DNA from: Homarus americanus | Taxonomy: Eukaryota; Arthropoda; Malacostraca; Decapoda; Nephropidae | NCBI RefSeq assembly: GCF_018991925.1 | Contig: NW_024735312.1 | Location: forward strand, 304,001 to 368,000 | DNA length: 64,000 nucleotides | Direction: 5' to 3' | Part shown: positions 1-12,849 of the stretch, one piece after another | Layout of the letters: every line of letters starts with the position of its first letter | Numbering within the stretch: position 1 is the stretch's first letter | Notes under the pieces: generated by a model | What the model was told of the DNA's origin: nothing | The model's input: only the letters and a program-made list of their open reading frames with translations | Databases searched by the model: none | Translations under genes and position numbers: made by a program

Positions 1-310
1 ATAAAGAATTAACGTTGAAAGCTCAGAGAACCCCGGCCAACTTGTGCTGGTGATGATGATGATGGCGATTCTATAAAAGCATTCTTGCTAAAGTAATTCA
101 CAGTGAATTTCTCACGTCCATGTCGTGGTGTGTGTGCTTAACAAGTCACTTTTCATGTAAATATCCACCTCCCCCGAGAACACTTACAGCGATGTAGTGC
201 TTAACGTGTTTAAAAGGTGTTCTTGATATGAGGATTGTTATGGCCCTGGAAGGTGTGACGCTTAGAAGTGTGGCGTGGAAAACTGTGGGGCGGGAAGGTG
301 TGGCACGGGG

Positions 311-425
311 CGGTGTGACACGGGAAGATGTGTTGCATGAAATTGGGGCACGGGAAGATGTGTTGCATGAAATTGGGGCACGGGAAGATGTGTTGCATGA
401 AATTGGGGCACGGGAAGATGTATTT
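311..425. repeat. 30-bp tandem repeat, about 4 copies
   Basis: The unit contains gatgtgttgcatgaaattgg and ggcacgg, with three nearly identical copies and degenerate flanks at 280-310. Confidence 0.9.
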
Positions 426-827
426 TGCCGTTGAGGACAAAATACATCTTTACGTAACCTCACCTCGCCTACCCAACAACATATTAGAAAAGGTTGAGTT
501 ACACAGCAGGAAGACAGTAGCAGTCACGCCCAGGATGTTCAAGTCCGGCCTTCGCTGAGCTATACCTGGGGTCTTTCCAACCCTTCCCAGTGCAAACGTC
601 AGGCGCTGCTCACGTAAGCATATGTCACTACGGAAAGGAGGGAGGGGGGAGGGGGAACTCTAGAACCTGCTGATTATTCATGCTAGCGCTGAGTCAGGCA
701 CACACGCAAGTCTTCCTCGTATTAGTGTTTTTTTATATTAGGTAGGAGGAGAAGGCAGCGACAGTCCGGGAACTGTACAGGGAGCAGCACCCAGACATCC
801 TGTTTTCTGCTTCCTCTCTTACACCCA

Positions 828-893
828 CCACCCACTCCTTACCCACCACCCACTCTTCACCCACCACCCACTCTTCACCCACCACCCACACTC
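828..893. repeat. Short CACCCACCACCCACTC tandem repeat
   Basis: About 19-bp units of caccacccactcttcac, four copies. Confidence 0.8.
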
Positions 894-1058
894 TCGTAAG
901 TCCCTCTGACCTCTTCACTACGAGGAGGCTTTTTTTTGTATTATTTATTTAGCCAACACCAGACGCTTTTATTCAGCATAGAGAAACCTCCGTACATAAG
1001 GGGTTAATAAACTACCGTATCTCCACTAAAGATATATGAGTGTATTCCCCTTGTACTC

Positions 1059-1083
1059 GTGTGTGTGTGTGTGTGTGTGTGTG
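1059..1083. repeat. (GT)n microsatellite
   Basis: Uninterrupted GT run. Confidence 0.95.
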
Positions 1084-1227
1084 CGTACAGAACAGTCATT
1101 GTAGTTTTTAGCCACTCAATCTCCACCTGAAGATTAACCCCTTGACGCTACCTATGGGGTTAGGTTAGGTTAACGTTAGAGTGGTTAATCTCCAGGTGAA
1201 GGTTAGCCGAGAGGTGCAACCCTCGGT

Positions 1228-1785
1228 GATCCATTAATGTTGGTGTAGCGGCAGTAACCCTTACCAGCCGTGTTGGTGTAGCGGCAGCAACCTACCGTAG
1301 CCGTGTTGCGTAGCGCAGTAACCTCACTGTAGCCGTGTTGCGTAGCGGCAGTAACCTCACTGCAGCCGTAAAAGCGGTGGAAGTAAGCAGTAACCTCACC
1401 GTAGCTGCGTGTTAGTGTAGCGGCAGTAACCTCACTGTAGCTGTGAAGCAGTAGCGGGCAGTAACTTCACTGTAGCCGTGTTGGTGTAGCGGCAGTAACC
1501 TCACCGTAGCCGTGTTGGTGTAGCGGCAGTAACATCACCGTAGCCGTGTTAGTGGCGGCAGAATCTTCACTGTAGCCGTGTTAGTGTAGCGGCAGTAACC
1601 TCACCGTAGCCGTGTTGGTAGCGCAGCAACATCACCGTAGCCGTGTTGGTGTAGCGGGCAGTAACCGCCACTGTAGCCGTGTTGCGTAGCGGCAGTAACC
1701 TCACTGTAGCCGTGTTGGTGTATAGCAGCACCTCACTGTAGCTGTGTTGGTGGGCGGCAGTAACCCCACTGTAGCCGTGTTGGTA
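1228..1785. repeat. 34-bp minisatellite, about 16 copies
   Basis: The unit contains gtagccgtgttggtgtagcg and gcagtaacctcact, with single-base losses in many copies. Confidence 0.9.
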
Positions 1786-1985
1786 AAGGACAGTGCGATA
1801 GTGGCGCTTCGACAGTGATACAGGTATGAAGAAGTTTATTAGTGAAGCGATACACGATAACGCTTTCCAATGGGGTGGGTGTCAGAGGTCAGGTAGCTTA
1901 ATTATACGCTAAGTTGAGGAGCAAGATGGTGGTGGCGGTGCGAGATGGTGGTGATTGGTTATTTAATCTGTACATACCTTGCCCA

Positions 1986-2002
1986 ACACACACACACGCA
2001 CA

Positions 2003-2057
<55 letters not shown>
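1986..2057. repeat. (CA)n microsatellite
   Basis: About 36 dinucleotides with two early interruptions. Confidence 0.95.
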
Positions 2058-2058
<1 letters not shown>

Positions 2059-2059
2059 G

Positions 2060-3190
2060 TAACGTTCAAATAAATGTACACAATCAAAGTATCTATACAC
2101 ATTTCAGAAAATTCTCGGTGTTTTAGCGGTGATTCCGTCCGTCGATGCGAGGGTGTCCGTGATCGATGAATTTTATTTCCTTTGGGTAATTGTTCATAGG
2201 ATTAGTGGATTGATTTCTAACTTGTGAATATATACAAGTGTTATTAGACTTGAGTTATTTCGGTTTAATAATTATCGTTTCGCCAGTTATGTCATTTAAT
2301 AAAAAAAAAGCATTTATCGGTTAGTTATATAGATTTTTGGGGGTCATTCAAGTTTTCTATATGCAGTTACCGATGTTATACTGTGGGGTGTGTTACTGTG
2401 CTGATCTACAACTCCATAGTGTAGCGAGATACATTACCCTACATAGACGTGATGACTTACGGTTTAACACAGAAGTATACCGAGGTGTGTGGCAGAGAAA
2501 GAGAGGGGGGGGGGGAATGTTGGTCTTTGGTAGGGATAATTTAATTTCGTGGATATTTTCATGATCAATAGAGTTTTGGGAATAATATTATTATTGTCTG
2601 AAGTGGAAAGATTTTGTACTGTAGTAATTTTGTGAATGCTTAAGTTTGTTTTAAATCTCTAAAGTTTATTAGTTTCTTAAGGAAGGAAGTCAATGATCTG
2701 TTTCCCTTTGTGCGGCTGACCCTCCCCTTTCTTTAGCGTTCATTTATTACATTGAGACACTAGATTTTTCCATCAGTTTGATATATATTTAGAGAATAAT
2801 ATGTTTTTATTTTTTTTAGGACGGGGGGGGGGGGGGGGGTGGTTAAGGGGGCAATGTTCATGAATCCAGTGCCAAACTTGACTGCCTTATGATTTTTCCA
2901 CATTTATTTTTTTGTCTCTTTCTTAAGTCTCATTAACATACTCTGCCATCCGTACGTCCAACCTTCATTAGCTAGTTCTTAATCACTCCTGTTTAATATG
3001 AAAAATAAATAGACGCCTGTTGGCCATTTTGTTTTTGTCCGATTTTCGTTACTTATAATTACACAAAAATTACTGGATAATTGGCTCAAACCATAACACT
3101 GTAATGAACGTAGAATAATATTAGCATTAAATTTAGATCTGGGTGAGTGGCGGGCGCCGGTGAGGTTTATGTATTATGCAGTACAGTTTG
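2060..3190. other. AT-rich stretch, no gene seen
   Basis: Apart from the G17 run, no coding exon, RNA gene or repeat was recognised. Confidence 0.5.
2823..2839. repeat. G17 homopolymer
   Basis: Uninterrupted G run. Confidence 0.9.
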
Positions 3191-3199
3191 TGTATGTTA

Positions 3200-3425
3200 A
3201 TGTTACGTCTTTTTATGTTTAGTTTATGTTATTCTTACGTTTGTTTAGGTTTAACTTGTTTATGTTTTTACCTTCCTTTAGGTTTAACTTGTTTATGTTA
3301 ATGTTGCGCCATTTTATGTTTAGTTTATGTTATTCTTACGTTTGTTTAGGTTTTACGTGTTTATGTGTTAACGTTCTTTTAGGTTTAACTCGTTATTGTT
3401 ATTCTTACTTTCGTTTAGGTTTAAT
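3200..3425. repeat. Degenerate T-rich tandem repeat
   Basis: Repeats of gtttatgttattcttacgtt and tgtttaggtttaac with period about 50-100, four partial copies. Confidence 0.7.
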
Positions 3426-3521
3426 TTCCGCAGCATAATTCAAGAACTTTTACAATCAAATTTTTTCATGTATAATAACCCCGTGGAAATGAGGGACTGC
3501 TTACTAATAAAGACAGATACG

Positions 3522-3523
<2 letters not shown>

Positions 3524-3585
<62 letters not shown>
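3524..3585. repeat. (GT)n microsatellite
   Basis: About 31 dinucleotides, pure. Confidence 0.95.
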
Positions 3586-3586
<1 letters not shown>

Positions 3587-3849
3587 ATTTGTTTAAATTA
3601 AGTAACGTGTATCTTCATTGTGCTTTAATGGTGTAATGAAAGGTGTTTTAAAATGATCTTATTGTGTTTTAAAGGTCATCCCGGAGGCCACTGTTAATGG
3701 TCTTCTTAAAGGTGTTTTGAAGGCTTTCGCGGCACTATTGTTGCTCTTAGGTGTTTTAAACGGGTTCTTGGAGGCGTGTTTTCTCTAATGAAGTTAATAA
3801 GTAGAGCTAATGGCTAATGCGATGTGAACTACAGGGTGTTGTTGCATCT

Positions 3850-3892
3850 GGTGTGTGTGTGTGTGGCGGTGGTTTGTGAGTATGTATGTATG

Positions 3893-3923
<31 letters not shown>

Positions 3924-3962
3924 ATGTGTGTATCTGTCTTTATGTGTGTGTGTGTGTGTGTG
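3850..3962. repeat. Compound (GT)n-(TATG)n-(GT)n microsatellite
   Basis: GT runs flank a TATG tract at 3879-3923. Confidence 0.9.
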
Positions 3963-5701
3963 GCGTTGGCTGCCTGCAGTTTCACACTATAAGTAAACAA
4001 GATAGATATTAATGTGGAAAACACACACTGGAGAAATAATTGCTTCCTGGGGGTTAACCTAACAATATTTTAGTCTCGTTATCCACATAAGTATCCTTAT
4101 ACTAAAGCTTAATTTATTATGTTCGTATATACTGGCTATACGAAAGCTGTAATGTATTGATTATTTTTGTAGGTTCTTAAAAGCGTCTCGGACAAGATTA
4201 GTGCGTAAGATAAATAATAAGAGAAACTACAAATCAATGATCCATTTGTCTTTATTACAAGGATACTAAGAGTCACCACTGGGATACATGTATAAGAGAC
4301 TCTTGAAACAGTTACAGCGTGGTAAGATAAAATACTTATTGACTTATTATATTGTGTGTCTGTGTTTAGAATTAGTGTGTTATAAGAAATTAGAGCTATA
4401 TTAAGTATCTATAGTGTGTGTACATATAAGTATATAAGTAAATATGTATATAAATAAAAGAATATATCTAAGCTTGTAGATCTATTACACTACAGGCAAG
4501 TACTACATCTAAACATTAACTAGTTTAAGCACAGGGGTTACCTGGTATAAATGTCATCTAATAATCACTATTTAAATAAAGTTTAATGTAAATACCCCAG
4601 ATTCCCCCCCTCTTATTCCGTTTTCCTTGCTGAGTTGTGGCTGTGAGTGACAACATGAAGCGATCGGCAGAAAAGAAACTATATAAAAACCTTATAGATT
4701 TTCCCAATAATTAAATAGAAAACATTAACGCTATATAATTATTGGTGACTTAATCTACTGTTTTGGTTTAAAAGAGTGATGTTACAAAAGTTATTACACC
4801 CTCCTCTCTTTTAAAGATCGATACCTGATTGGAGTGACGATCAAGAAAACCTCGTGATTTTATGTACTCGCAGGACCTGCTTGACATAACCTTCTATACG
4901 AGGAGTTGCTTTAGATAAATAATTTCACGTAGATTTTAAAACTTTGTAAAAATCCAATTCACAATACTGTAGTTTATTTTTTCATCTGTGTTAATAATTT
5001 ACCTTCTATATCTTTGCGCTATTGAAAAGGTGATTACATAAGCAAAAAAGTAAAAAAAAATTCATTGGAGAGTAACAAATAATGAAGGTAATGTAAAACA
5101 ATATATTCTGTTATCTAAGTATATAAACTTGTGAATATTTCTTTTTATATATATAGAATACTAATTACTTACATTTTAATTTATTTTTTTGTAAAGGAAA
5201 ATACACGGTTTAATTTTTTACTATACATTTGGTAAATATTCACTTGGTAGACACAGAATTATGACAATAATGAAAGGGCCGATTCATCATTTAGTAATTA
5301 TTAAGAGAAAAGGAACAACTGGCGGTAAGTTAAATCAGCAACATTGAATATAAGAGTTGAGAAGAACATTTCACACAGCGGTTGGCTATTTTCATAACCT
5401 TGAACCACGAAGAAATGACCAACAATTAAACAGCCTAGTGTCATCTCGTTGGTCTCACAATGAACCAACAACATCTCAAGGTATAAATTGTTAAGCTCTT
5501 TGACGCCATTAATATATTTAAACAGATACACGTCTGCCAAGTGTTACTGTTGGCTTTTTCTCCGAGCATTGTGGGAGTGGCTATATTTTGTTGTCATTTG
5601 GTTGTAGACGAAGAAGAAATATGGGACGAGAATTATATAGATATAATTATTTGAAAAGTAATCACTCATAATAAGGAAATTTTAAAAAAATAGATAGGTA
5701 A

Positions 5702-5736
<35 letters not shown>

Positions 5737-6980
5737 TCCTCCATTGTAAATACTCGACAGCATTTGGAATCATCAGTCAGACCCACACCTGCTCCCAGCA
5801 AGCAGCTACTTCATTTGTTCCCGAACAATCCCAGAACTGAAAAGAGAAGAGTGAATTTTGTTACTTTTCTCAGCTCCAGTCCCTGCTTCTCATTGTTGTA
5901 AAAGGAGTTTATTAATGGTGTTTTCTGGGGCTCTTTTTAATGTCTGCTAAATATGTGATGTCTATGTTGGTGCCAGTAACGGTTGGTTGACTTAGACATT
6001 GGTGATGGCGATGTTGGTGTTTTGGTAGAGATATGAGAGACGTTGTTTGTGGTGTATATTCATGAATGACTATATGGAATTACTCTTGTTAGCGGGAGTG
6101 ACGTATTAGTGGTTTTTTTTATAAAGGAAGGAAATTCAAGTCGTTTTTCTTGTTATTGGTAATAGTGATTATATTATTAAGATATTAAGAATGAAAGAAA
6201 CTGCAGCGGTACTATTATCCTGCACAAGACAGTCCTGTGTACTGTATATAACCATGTCTGAGTCCTCTTTCCAGAACCCTTTTCTGCCCACTGATTTTCT
6301 TTTAAGTAATTTATTTATAAATTTTGGGTTATTGTTAGGCGATCTCAGTGTGTGTTTGTGCGTGTCACCTCTTAACACAGAAATCAAATAATATTTTTTC
6401 ATCAACCTTGGCGCAAGTATGGAGTGAGAAACGACAATAATGCACAGTGAATATAACTTGTTAATTTATAATATGGCTGACTAGCGCTCACTTTGTATTT
6501 AATATTGTATTTTCATTACCCACTCATTTTATACACACAAACTACAGCACTTTGTCACCTCTTTTTTCCATTGTACTTTGAGGAGACATTGTAGTATCCT
6601 AGATGGTGTGGCGCTTTAGTGTCGTGTTTACACTTAATTTATATTGTTGATCTGTAAGGTAAATAAACACTGCAAGAATTATGTAGGTAGTGTAAATGGT
6701 GTCTAACTGATATGATGTTCTTAAGCTTGTTCGCGCTCTGGTGGTGTCGTGAAGTAGTTTGGTTTATTTTTTTATTTTTTTTTTATTTAGTGTTGACATG
6801 AGGTTGTGTTAGGTGTTGTTTTACGGCTGGGTGATGGTGGTGACTATTGCTGTAGAGATCTGGGTGGTTGGCGGCGTGATACTCACGCCATGGCTGTGGT
6901 GAGCGACACCCGTTAAGTTATTACTGCGACAGTCTCCTGCTGGGGGGCTGGTGCCTTACCCACCTAGGTGTAGGTAGCGG
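3963..6980. other. AT-rich intergenic DNA, no gene seen
   Basis: Only short chance frames. A (TAGA)n run lies at 5689-5735. No splice-bounded coding exon or TIR pair was found. Confidence 0.45.
5689..5735. repeat. (TAGA)n microsatellite
   Basis: About 11 tetranucleotides. Confidence 0.9.
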
Positions 6981-6983
6981 GAA

Positions 6984-7755
6984 GGGTGGCATGGATCACG
7001 GTAGCTGGGTAGGGGTGGTGGCGTGGATCACGGTAGCGGACAGGGGTGGCGGCATGGATCACGGTAGCTGGGTAGGGGTGGTGGCATGGATCACGGTAGC
7101 GGGACAGGGGTGGCGGCATGGATCACGGTAGCTGGGTAGGGGTGGTGGCATGGATCACGGTAGCGGGACAGGGGTGGTGGCATGGATCACGGTGGGTGGC
7201 ATGGATCACGGTAGCGGACAGGGTGGCGGCATGGATCACGGTAGCTGGGTAGGGGTGGTGGCATGGATCACAGTAGCGGGACAGGGGTGGTGGCATGGAT
7301 CACGGTAGCTGGGCAGGGGTGAACCGCGTGGATCATGGTAGCTGGGCAGGGGTGGTGGTACGAATCGCGGCAGCAGGACAGGGGTGGCGGCATGGATCAC
7401 GGTAGCGGGACAGGGGTGGTGGCATGGATCACGGTAGCTGGGTAGGGGTGGTGGCATGGATCACGGTAGCGGGACAGGGTGGTGGCATGGATCACGGTAG
7501 CTGGGTAGGGGTGAACCGGTGCGTGGATCATGGTAGCTGGGCAGGGGTGGTGGTACGAATCGCGGCAGCGGGACAGGGGTGGCGGCATGGATCACGGTAG
7601 CGGGACAGGGGTGAACCGGTGCGTGGATCATGGTAGCTGGGCAGGGGTGGTGGTACGAATCGCGGCAGCGGGACAGGGGTGGTGGCATGGATCACGGTAG
7701 CGGGACAGGGGTGGTGGCGTGGATCACGGTAGCAGGACAGGGGTGGTGGCGTGGA
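6984..7755. repeat. 32-bp G-rich minisatellite, about 24 copies
   Basis: The unit contains ggtagcgggacaggggtggt and ggcatggatcac. Variant blocks (gtgaaccg, tacgaatcgcggcagc) recur at 7320-7380, 7510-7570 and 7612-7670, showing a higher-order duplication. The long minus-strand open frames here are by-products. Confidence 0.9.
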
Positions 7756-8409
7756 TCACGGAAGCAGAGCAACACGTGCACGAAGCCTCATCACGGGAAT
7801 CCCAACTAAGTGACGTCATTACTCACGTCATAGCCTCTGAAGCGAACCGAGGTGAGGAGGGCCTATAGGGGGCGTCCAGGCGTGCCTCCTCGCCCCCGCC
7901 CTTAGTCCCCGTCCCTCACCCTCACGTCCTCCGTCCCCTATATACATAGTTTTTAGGTGTGTCCTTCCCCAACACAGCTACAAAACACATTCCCACAAAA
8001 TCCAGTTTACGTTTATGAGGGAATGAAGGCTAGAGAGACTGCGTGATGGACAAGGATGTGGGAAAGAAAGGAATGTGTGGTAGCGGTGCGTGATGCGTGT
8101 GGCAAGACGAAGCGAATTGGGTGGGGAGCATCATCAGTGTGGTGTGGGCGTGTTTACATGACAACTGGGACCAAGAGTCATCCATCTGAGCCGTGAGGCC
8201 CTTGGGCGATACTGAGACTGGCCAACTCGTGTGCCACCTTGTAGCAGCACTTCTCCAGGTCGGTTTGTTCATCTACTAAGTATTGTCCCCCCCCATCCGT
8301 CTGGTCCCGTGTGTGTGTGTCCACATTGTTCGCTCAAGACACAGGAAGCAGTGAAGGTTATTAGTTAGTGTTTCATCAGTCAAGTTACACAATTGTGGGG
8401 ATGGCTTTA

Positions 8410-8915
8410 TAGTCCAGTCAAATTAGGATTTTTATGAATTTTTTTTATATTAAGATGAAATTTTGCACACATACTCCTGAAGACAATACAAATCAAGATC
8501 GAAAGAGTTCCCCTCCGTCTGGGGGGAGCATCCCCCTTTTTTGTCCCCAAACGCCCCCCAAGGGGGTTTTGCTTACTTTTTCGCATTTTCCGTCTAAACA
8601 ATGTATCAGACGATAATATTTTATGGAGACAAAAATACTGGAAATACGATTTTAAACAAGATTGTCTCTATATATATATATTTTCATAGGTGCTACAGTT
8701 TTTGTGTAATCCACGTCTGAATTTGGGGGAACTTTTCGCGTGTAGTGAAAAAATTGATAATCGCGCAAGATTTTCACCAAAATAACAAAAAAATCGCCGA
8801 ATTTTTCTTTAAAAATGCATATAGTTGAAATTGTAGAGCGTAAAATTCTCTATAGGTTCAGTGAAATATATTTCTTTGAAACAGTTTTCAAAGCTTTTTC
8901 CGACTCATTCAATAA
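8410..8915. repeat. Left terminal inverted repeat of the 8.4-11.3 kb element
   Basis: It matches the right arm in inverted orientation with scattered substitutions and small indels. It includes a purine/pyrimidine tract (ccgtctggggggagcatccc) that pairs with the C/G-rich tract near 11110-11170. Confidence 0.7.
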
Positions 8916-8993
8916 ATCTGTAACACAAACTCATTTCCACACCATCTCTGAGGTAGATTTTTGGGCGCGTTTTTCTAGTTTAAGGTGATGCCA

Positions 8994-10652
8994 TTAAGTA
9001 CTTGAAAAGCCCTCTTCATTAGTCACAATTAGGTCATTAGTGGGATCATCTGCATTTTCGGAATTCAGACAGTTTTGGCCATGACAATTACTGCACATTA
9101 TAGAACAGGGTAATCCAGATTTTACACAACCACACCGCTTCCCGCACCCTAATTTGCAGCCACATGAAATAAGTTTCGAAATATTTGTGGGGGCTGGTGC
9201 CTCAGTTGTGTAGACAGGTGACAGAGATTGCAAATTTTTTTCCAGCCCCACAACTCAGGTTAAAGTGTTTCTCCTCGCCAAGTCTGAACTTGGTGAAAGA
9301 CACGAAAAGAAAGTTGTCTAGCAGCTGCAGAAGTGGGCAGAAGACTTGATAATAACTCAACATTATTTGAGTGACTGACAGATTTGTTAAAAGAGTGAAA
9401 TCTGTAATGATTGAGATTTGTTTCAGTTTGTGGGGCTTTGTACAGAGTGAGAATGAAATGCTCTCCAGCGGCTGCAACTTCATCATGAGTCGATCTTTGT
9501 TATCTTTGTTCAGGAGATTGATAGTTTTCATTTTTCCATACCCGTAAAATGAGGTCGTTGTATAGCAACCACTTAAAGCATGAGCTACCAAAACTTAATA
9601 TTTGCAGTTCTTTAGAATAACTATAAAACCTTGCCCTAAGGTTTCCGTGGGCTTCTTTTTAAAAACATAATATCCTGTCTTCTGGAGTAAGAGCAATAAC
9701 CAGAGCTAGAAGATCTACATCCTGTCCAACTACAACAACGGAGTTAAGCTGATAAGATCCATTGACAGCACTGAACAATTAGTACATCAGTATCATCTGT
9801 GGCAATATGTGTCTCAATGACTACTTTCTCAAATCTCTGTTTCAATTTCATAATTAGACGCTCTTTGTTTTTTTAAGATTACTCAAGAATTTTCCTTAGG
9901 TGCAGTTAGAGCTGTATTCTCATCGAACAAGATTTCAGCTGAAGTTTGTTTCAAAAGTCTTTTTGACGCTCGATGCTCTTTGTAATAATTTCATTTGTTA
10001 AGTAACCATCAATTATTACAGTTACATCTTCATCATAATGTTTTCTAATTAACTGGATATAAGCAGCATGAACGTCCGTAACTGTGCCTTACTTTGGCAA
10101 AGCTACAAGGTGGATTAAATTACCTCCATCAATGATGTATTTGCATCCTCATAATTCAACTACTCGTTCTTTTACAGTGTTGAAAATGTCATACAAAGAC
10201 GATTTCTTCGTCTTTCTCGTCAAACCTGTTTCGTCAGATATGGAGAGTGGGAATGAAGCCAACTCATGACTGATACAGTTCCCCAAGTCTTGCGGCAGTT
10301 TTACACTGCATATTATTTGAAATAACTGAGTGGTGTCAACCTCTAGTATGTCATCAGCGACACTGACACTTGTATTCAGGTAAGAAATTGACCTCACTCT
10401 TTTGGTGCGCTTTACCTTCATATCTCCAAAAGTGACTTTGTCTTTGATGGCTTCATCCATCAATTTCTTGCCAACATCTAGAACTTTGTAGCAGTTTATG
10501 TTTTTCGTTGTAACCAGACCACTGGACAACGAAACGAGGTCTCCGTCCTTCTTAATCATCGAGTCTCTCAATTCGATATGCTGAAAACTACTGCTGGTTT
10601 GAATCCCACAAAACTCTCCCACATTCTCGCTTACGGGGTCAGCTACTGGCAA
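8994..10652 (-). pseudogene. Decayed PIN-like / CXC-tail protein gene inside the element
   Basis: Read on the minus strand with several frame changes and stops, blocks follow in this order. An N-terminal part (10652-10149) contains QLFQIICSVKLPQDLGN and ISHELASFPLSISDETGL. Next come YIIDGGNLIHLVALPK and DEDVTVIIDGYLTNEIITKS (about 10130-9970), ATDDTDVLIVQ (about 9800), VGQDVDLLALVIALTPEDRI (about 9730-9670), HALSGCYTTTSFYGYGK (about 9590-9530), and a Cys-rich tail CGCKLGCGKRCGCVKSGLPC (about 9170-9110) followed by CxxCHGQNC. This order matches a widespread, mostly unnamed invertebrate family that I recall, with VGDDTDLLVLL and HAFLGCDTTS motifs and a tesmin/TSO1-like CXC end. The acidic motifs suggest a PIN/FEN-type nuclease fold; that is inference. 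The copy is not functional. Confidence 0.7.
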
Positions 10653-10767
10653 ACTACAGATCCATTTATTCAGAACACTCTGTGAAGCCTCTTCCGTGAG
10701 TGACTATGCTAAGTAGTTTTACTCAGGTAACACAGCAGTTTTCTAAGTCATACCTGGAAAATATTTT

Positions 10768-11280
10768 TTTTGAGTGAATGAGGAAAAGCTTCAAATTTTT
10801 ACAGAAATTTTATTGTCATTTATTCAAATAGAGAATTTTCTGCTCTATAATTTCAACCATATGCATTTTTAAAGAAAAATATGCGTTTTTGAGCTATTTG
10901 CTGAAATCCTTGCGTGAGTATCATTTTTTTTTCACTACACGCGAAAAGTTTCCCCCGAGTTCAGACGTTGATTACACAAAAACTGTAACACCTATCGGGA
11001 AAATGAAGAGACAATCTTGTTTAAAATCTTATTTCCAGTATTTTTGTCGCTGTTAATTATCATCGTCTGATGCATTTTTTGACCGGAAAATGCGAACAAG
11101 TAATCGGAATCCCCCCCCCCCCCTATTTTTGGTAGGCGGGGGAGGGGGAGAAGGATGCTCTCCCAGACGCAGGAGAACTCTCTTGATCTCTATTGGCTTC
11201 AGGAGTATGAATGCAAAATTTCATCATAATATGATTTTTTTCCACCATTTACCCGTTTTCGAGCTAATTTGATTGGACTA
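10768..11280. repeat. Right terminal inverted repeat of the 8.4-11.3 kb element
   Basis: Its reverse complement aligns with 8410-8915. Divergence between the arms indicates an old insertion. Confidence 0.7.
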
Positions 11281-11410
11281 TTAAATTACTACAAAGTACA
11301 AATCCATTGTCTATACCTTTATCCCTAAACATATAAATCATATTGACATTTACCAAAACTAATTGTAGAGACAACCAACACAACTGTTGTAAGTTATGCA
11401 GTGATTATAC

Positions 11411-11413
<3 letters not shown>

Positions 11414-11450
<37 letters not shown>
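11414..11450. repeat. (GT)n microsatellite
   Basis: Pure GT run. Confidence 0.95.
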
Positions 11451-11453
<3 letters not shown>

Positions 11454-11584
11454 GTTGGTAACTTAGTTCGAGAGAAAGTTTAAAAATAACAATGAAAATT
11501 CCGTTATTTACCCAAGGTTGTACTTGTGACGTAGGAACAAACACTTGCAGTTGTAAATAAGAGTTTAAAATTTGATCAACACAG

Positions 11585-12845
11585 TGCAAGACACCACCTA
11601 CTGACCACCTGCCACCTACGCCTTACTGACCACCTGCCACCTACACCTTACTGACCACCTGCCACCTACACCTTACTGACCGCCTGCCACCTACACCTTA
11701 CTGACCGCCTGCCACCTACACCTTCCTGACCGCCTACCACCTACACCTTACTGACCGCCTGCCACCTACACCTTGACCGCCTGCCACCTACACCTTCCTG
11801 ACCGCCTACCACCTACACCGCGCCTGACCACCTACACCCTGACCGCCTGCCACCTACACCTTACTGACCGCCTGCCACCTACACCTACTGACCTCCTGCC
11901 ACCTGCCACCTACACCTACACCTTACTGACCTCCTGCCTCCACCTACCTACCTTACTGACCGACCTGACCACCTGCCACCTACACTTACTGACCACCTGC
12001 ACCTTACTGACACCTTACTGACCGACCTGCCACCTACACCTTACTGACCTCCTGCCACCTACACCTTACTGCCACCTGACCACCTTACCACCACACACCT
12101 ACCGCCTGCCACCTACCAGACACTTACTGACCTGCCTGCCCACCACCACCTACACCTTACTGACCACCACCTACACCTTACTTGCCACTGACCTCCTGCC
12201 CACCTGCACCTTACTGACCTGCCACCTACACCTTGACCTCCTGCCACCTACACCTACACCTACTGACCTCCTGCCACCTACACCTTACTGACCACCTACA
12301 CCACCTTACACCACCTACACCTTACCTGCCACCTACTACACCTGCCACCACACCCACACCTTGACCTGACCACCTGCCACCTACACCTACTGACCTGACC
12401 TCCTGCCACCTACACCTTACTGACCGCCTGCCACCTACACCTTACTGACCACCTGCCACCTACACACTGACTGCCTGCCACCTACACCTTACTGACCTCC
12501 TGCCACCCCTACACCTTACCTGCCACCTACCTTGACCACCTGCACCTACTGACCACCTGCCACCCCTCCTTACTGACCTCCTGCCCTGACACCTGACCAC
12601 CTACACCTACACCTTACTGACCACCTTTACTGACCACTGCCACCTACCAACCACCTTACTGACCGCCTGCCACCTACCTTACTGACCACCTACTGCCACC
12701 TACACCTACACACTGACCGCCTGCCACCTACACCCGCCCGACCACCTGCACCTACACCACACCTACGTTACTGACCACGCCGACCACCTGCCACCTACAC
12801 TTTGACCAAAGACTGCCACCTTTACCCGCCTGCCACCTACACCCC
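11585..12845. repeat. 25-bp C-rich minisatellite, about 50 copies
   Basis: The unit contains ctgaccacctgccacctaca and cctta, degenerating toward the right with many small deletions. Confidence 0.9.
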
Positions 12846-12849
12846 ACAC

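Larger units (their letters stand above)
8410..11280 (-). mobile_element. Transposon-like element with about 500-bp terminal inverted repeats
   Basis: The left end starts TAGTCCAGTCAAATTAGG. The right end finishes CTAATTTGATTGGACTA, its inverted complement with one mismatch. The inverted similarity runs inward to about 8915 and 10768, with shared blocks such as the TTTTTGTGTAATC / ACGCGAAAAG segment and TCTTTAAAAATGCATAT. TTA flanks both ends (8407-8409 and 11281-11283), a likely 3-bp target duplication, though a TA duplication cannot be excluded. The inside carries one decayed minus-strand gene. I cannot place the element in a named superfamily. Confidence 0.75.

Noticed and set aside
1154..1172. 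Telomere-like ggttaggttaggtt
   Set aside because: Only three TTAGG-type units, with similar short runs at 34237 and 29815; not a telomere.
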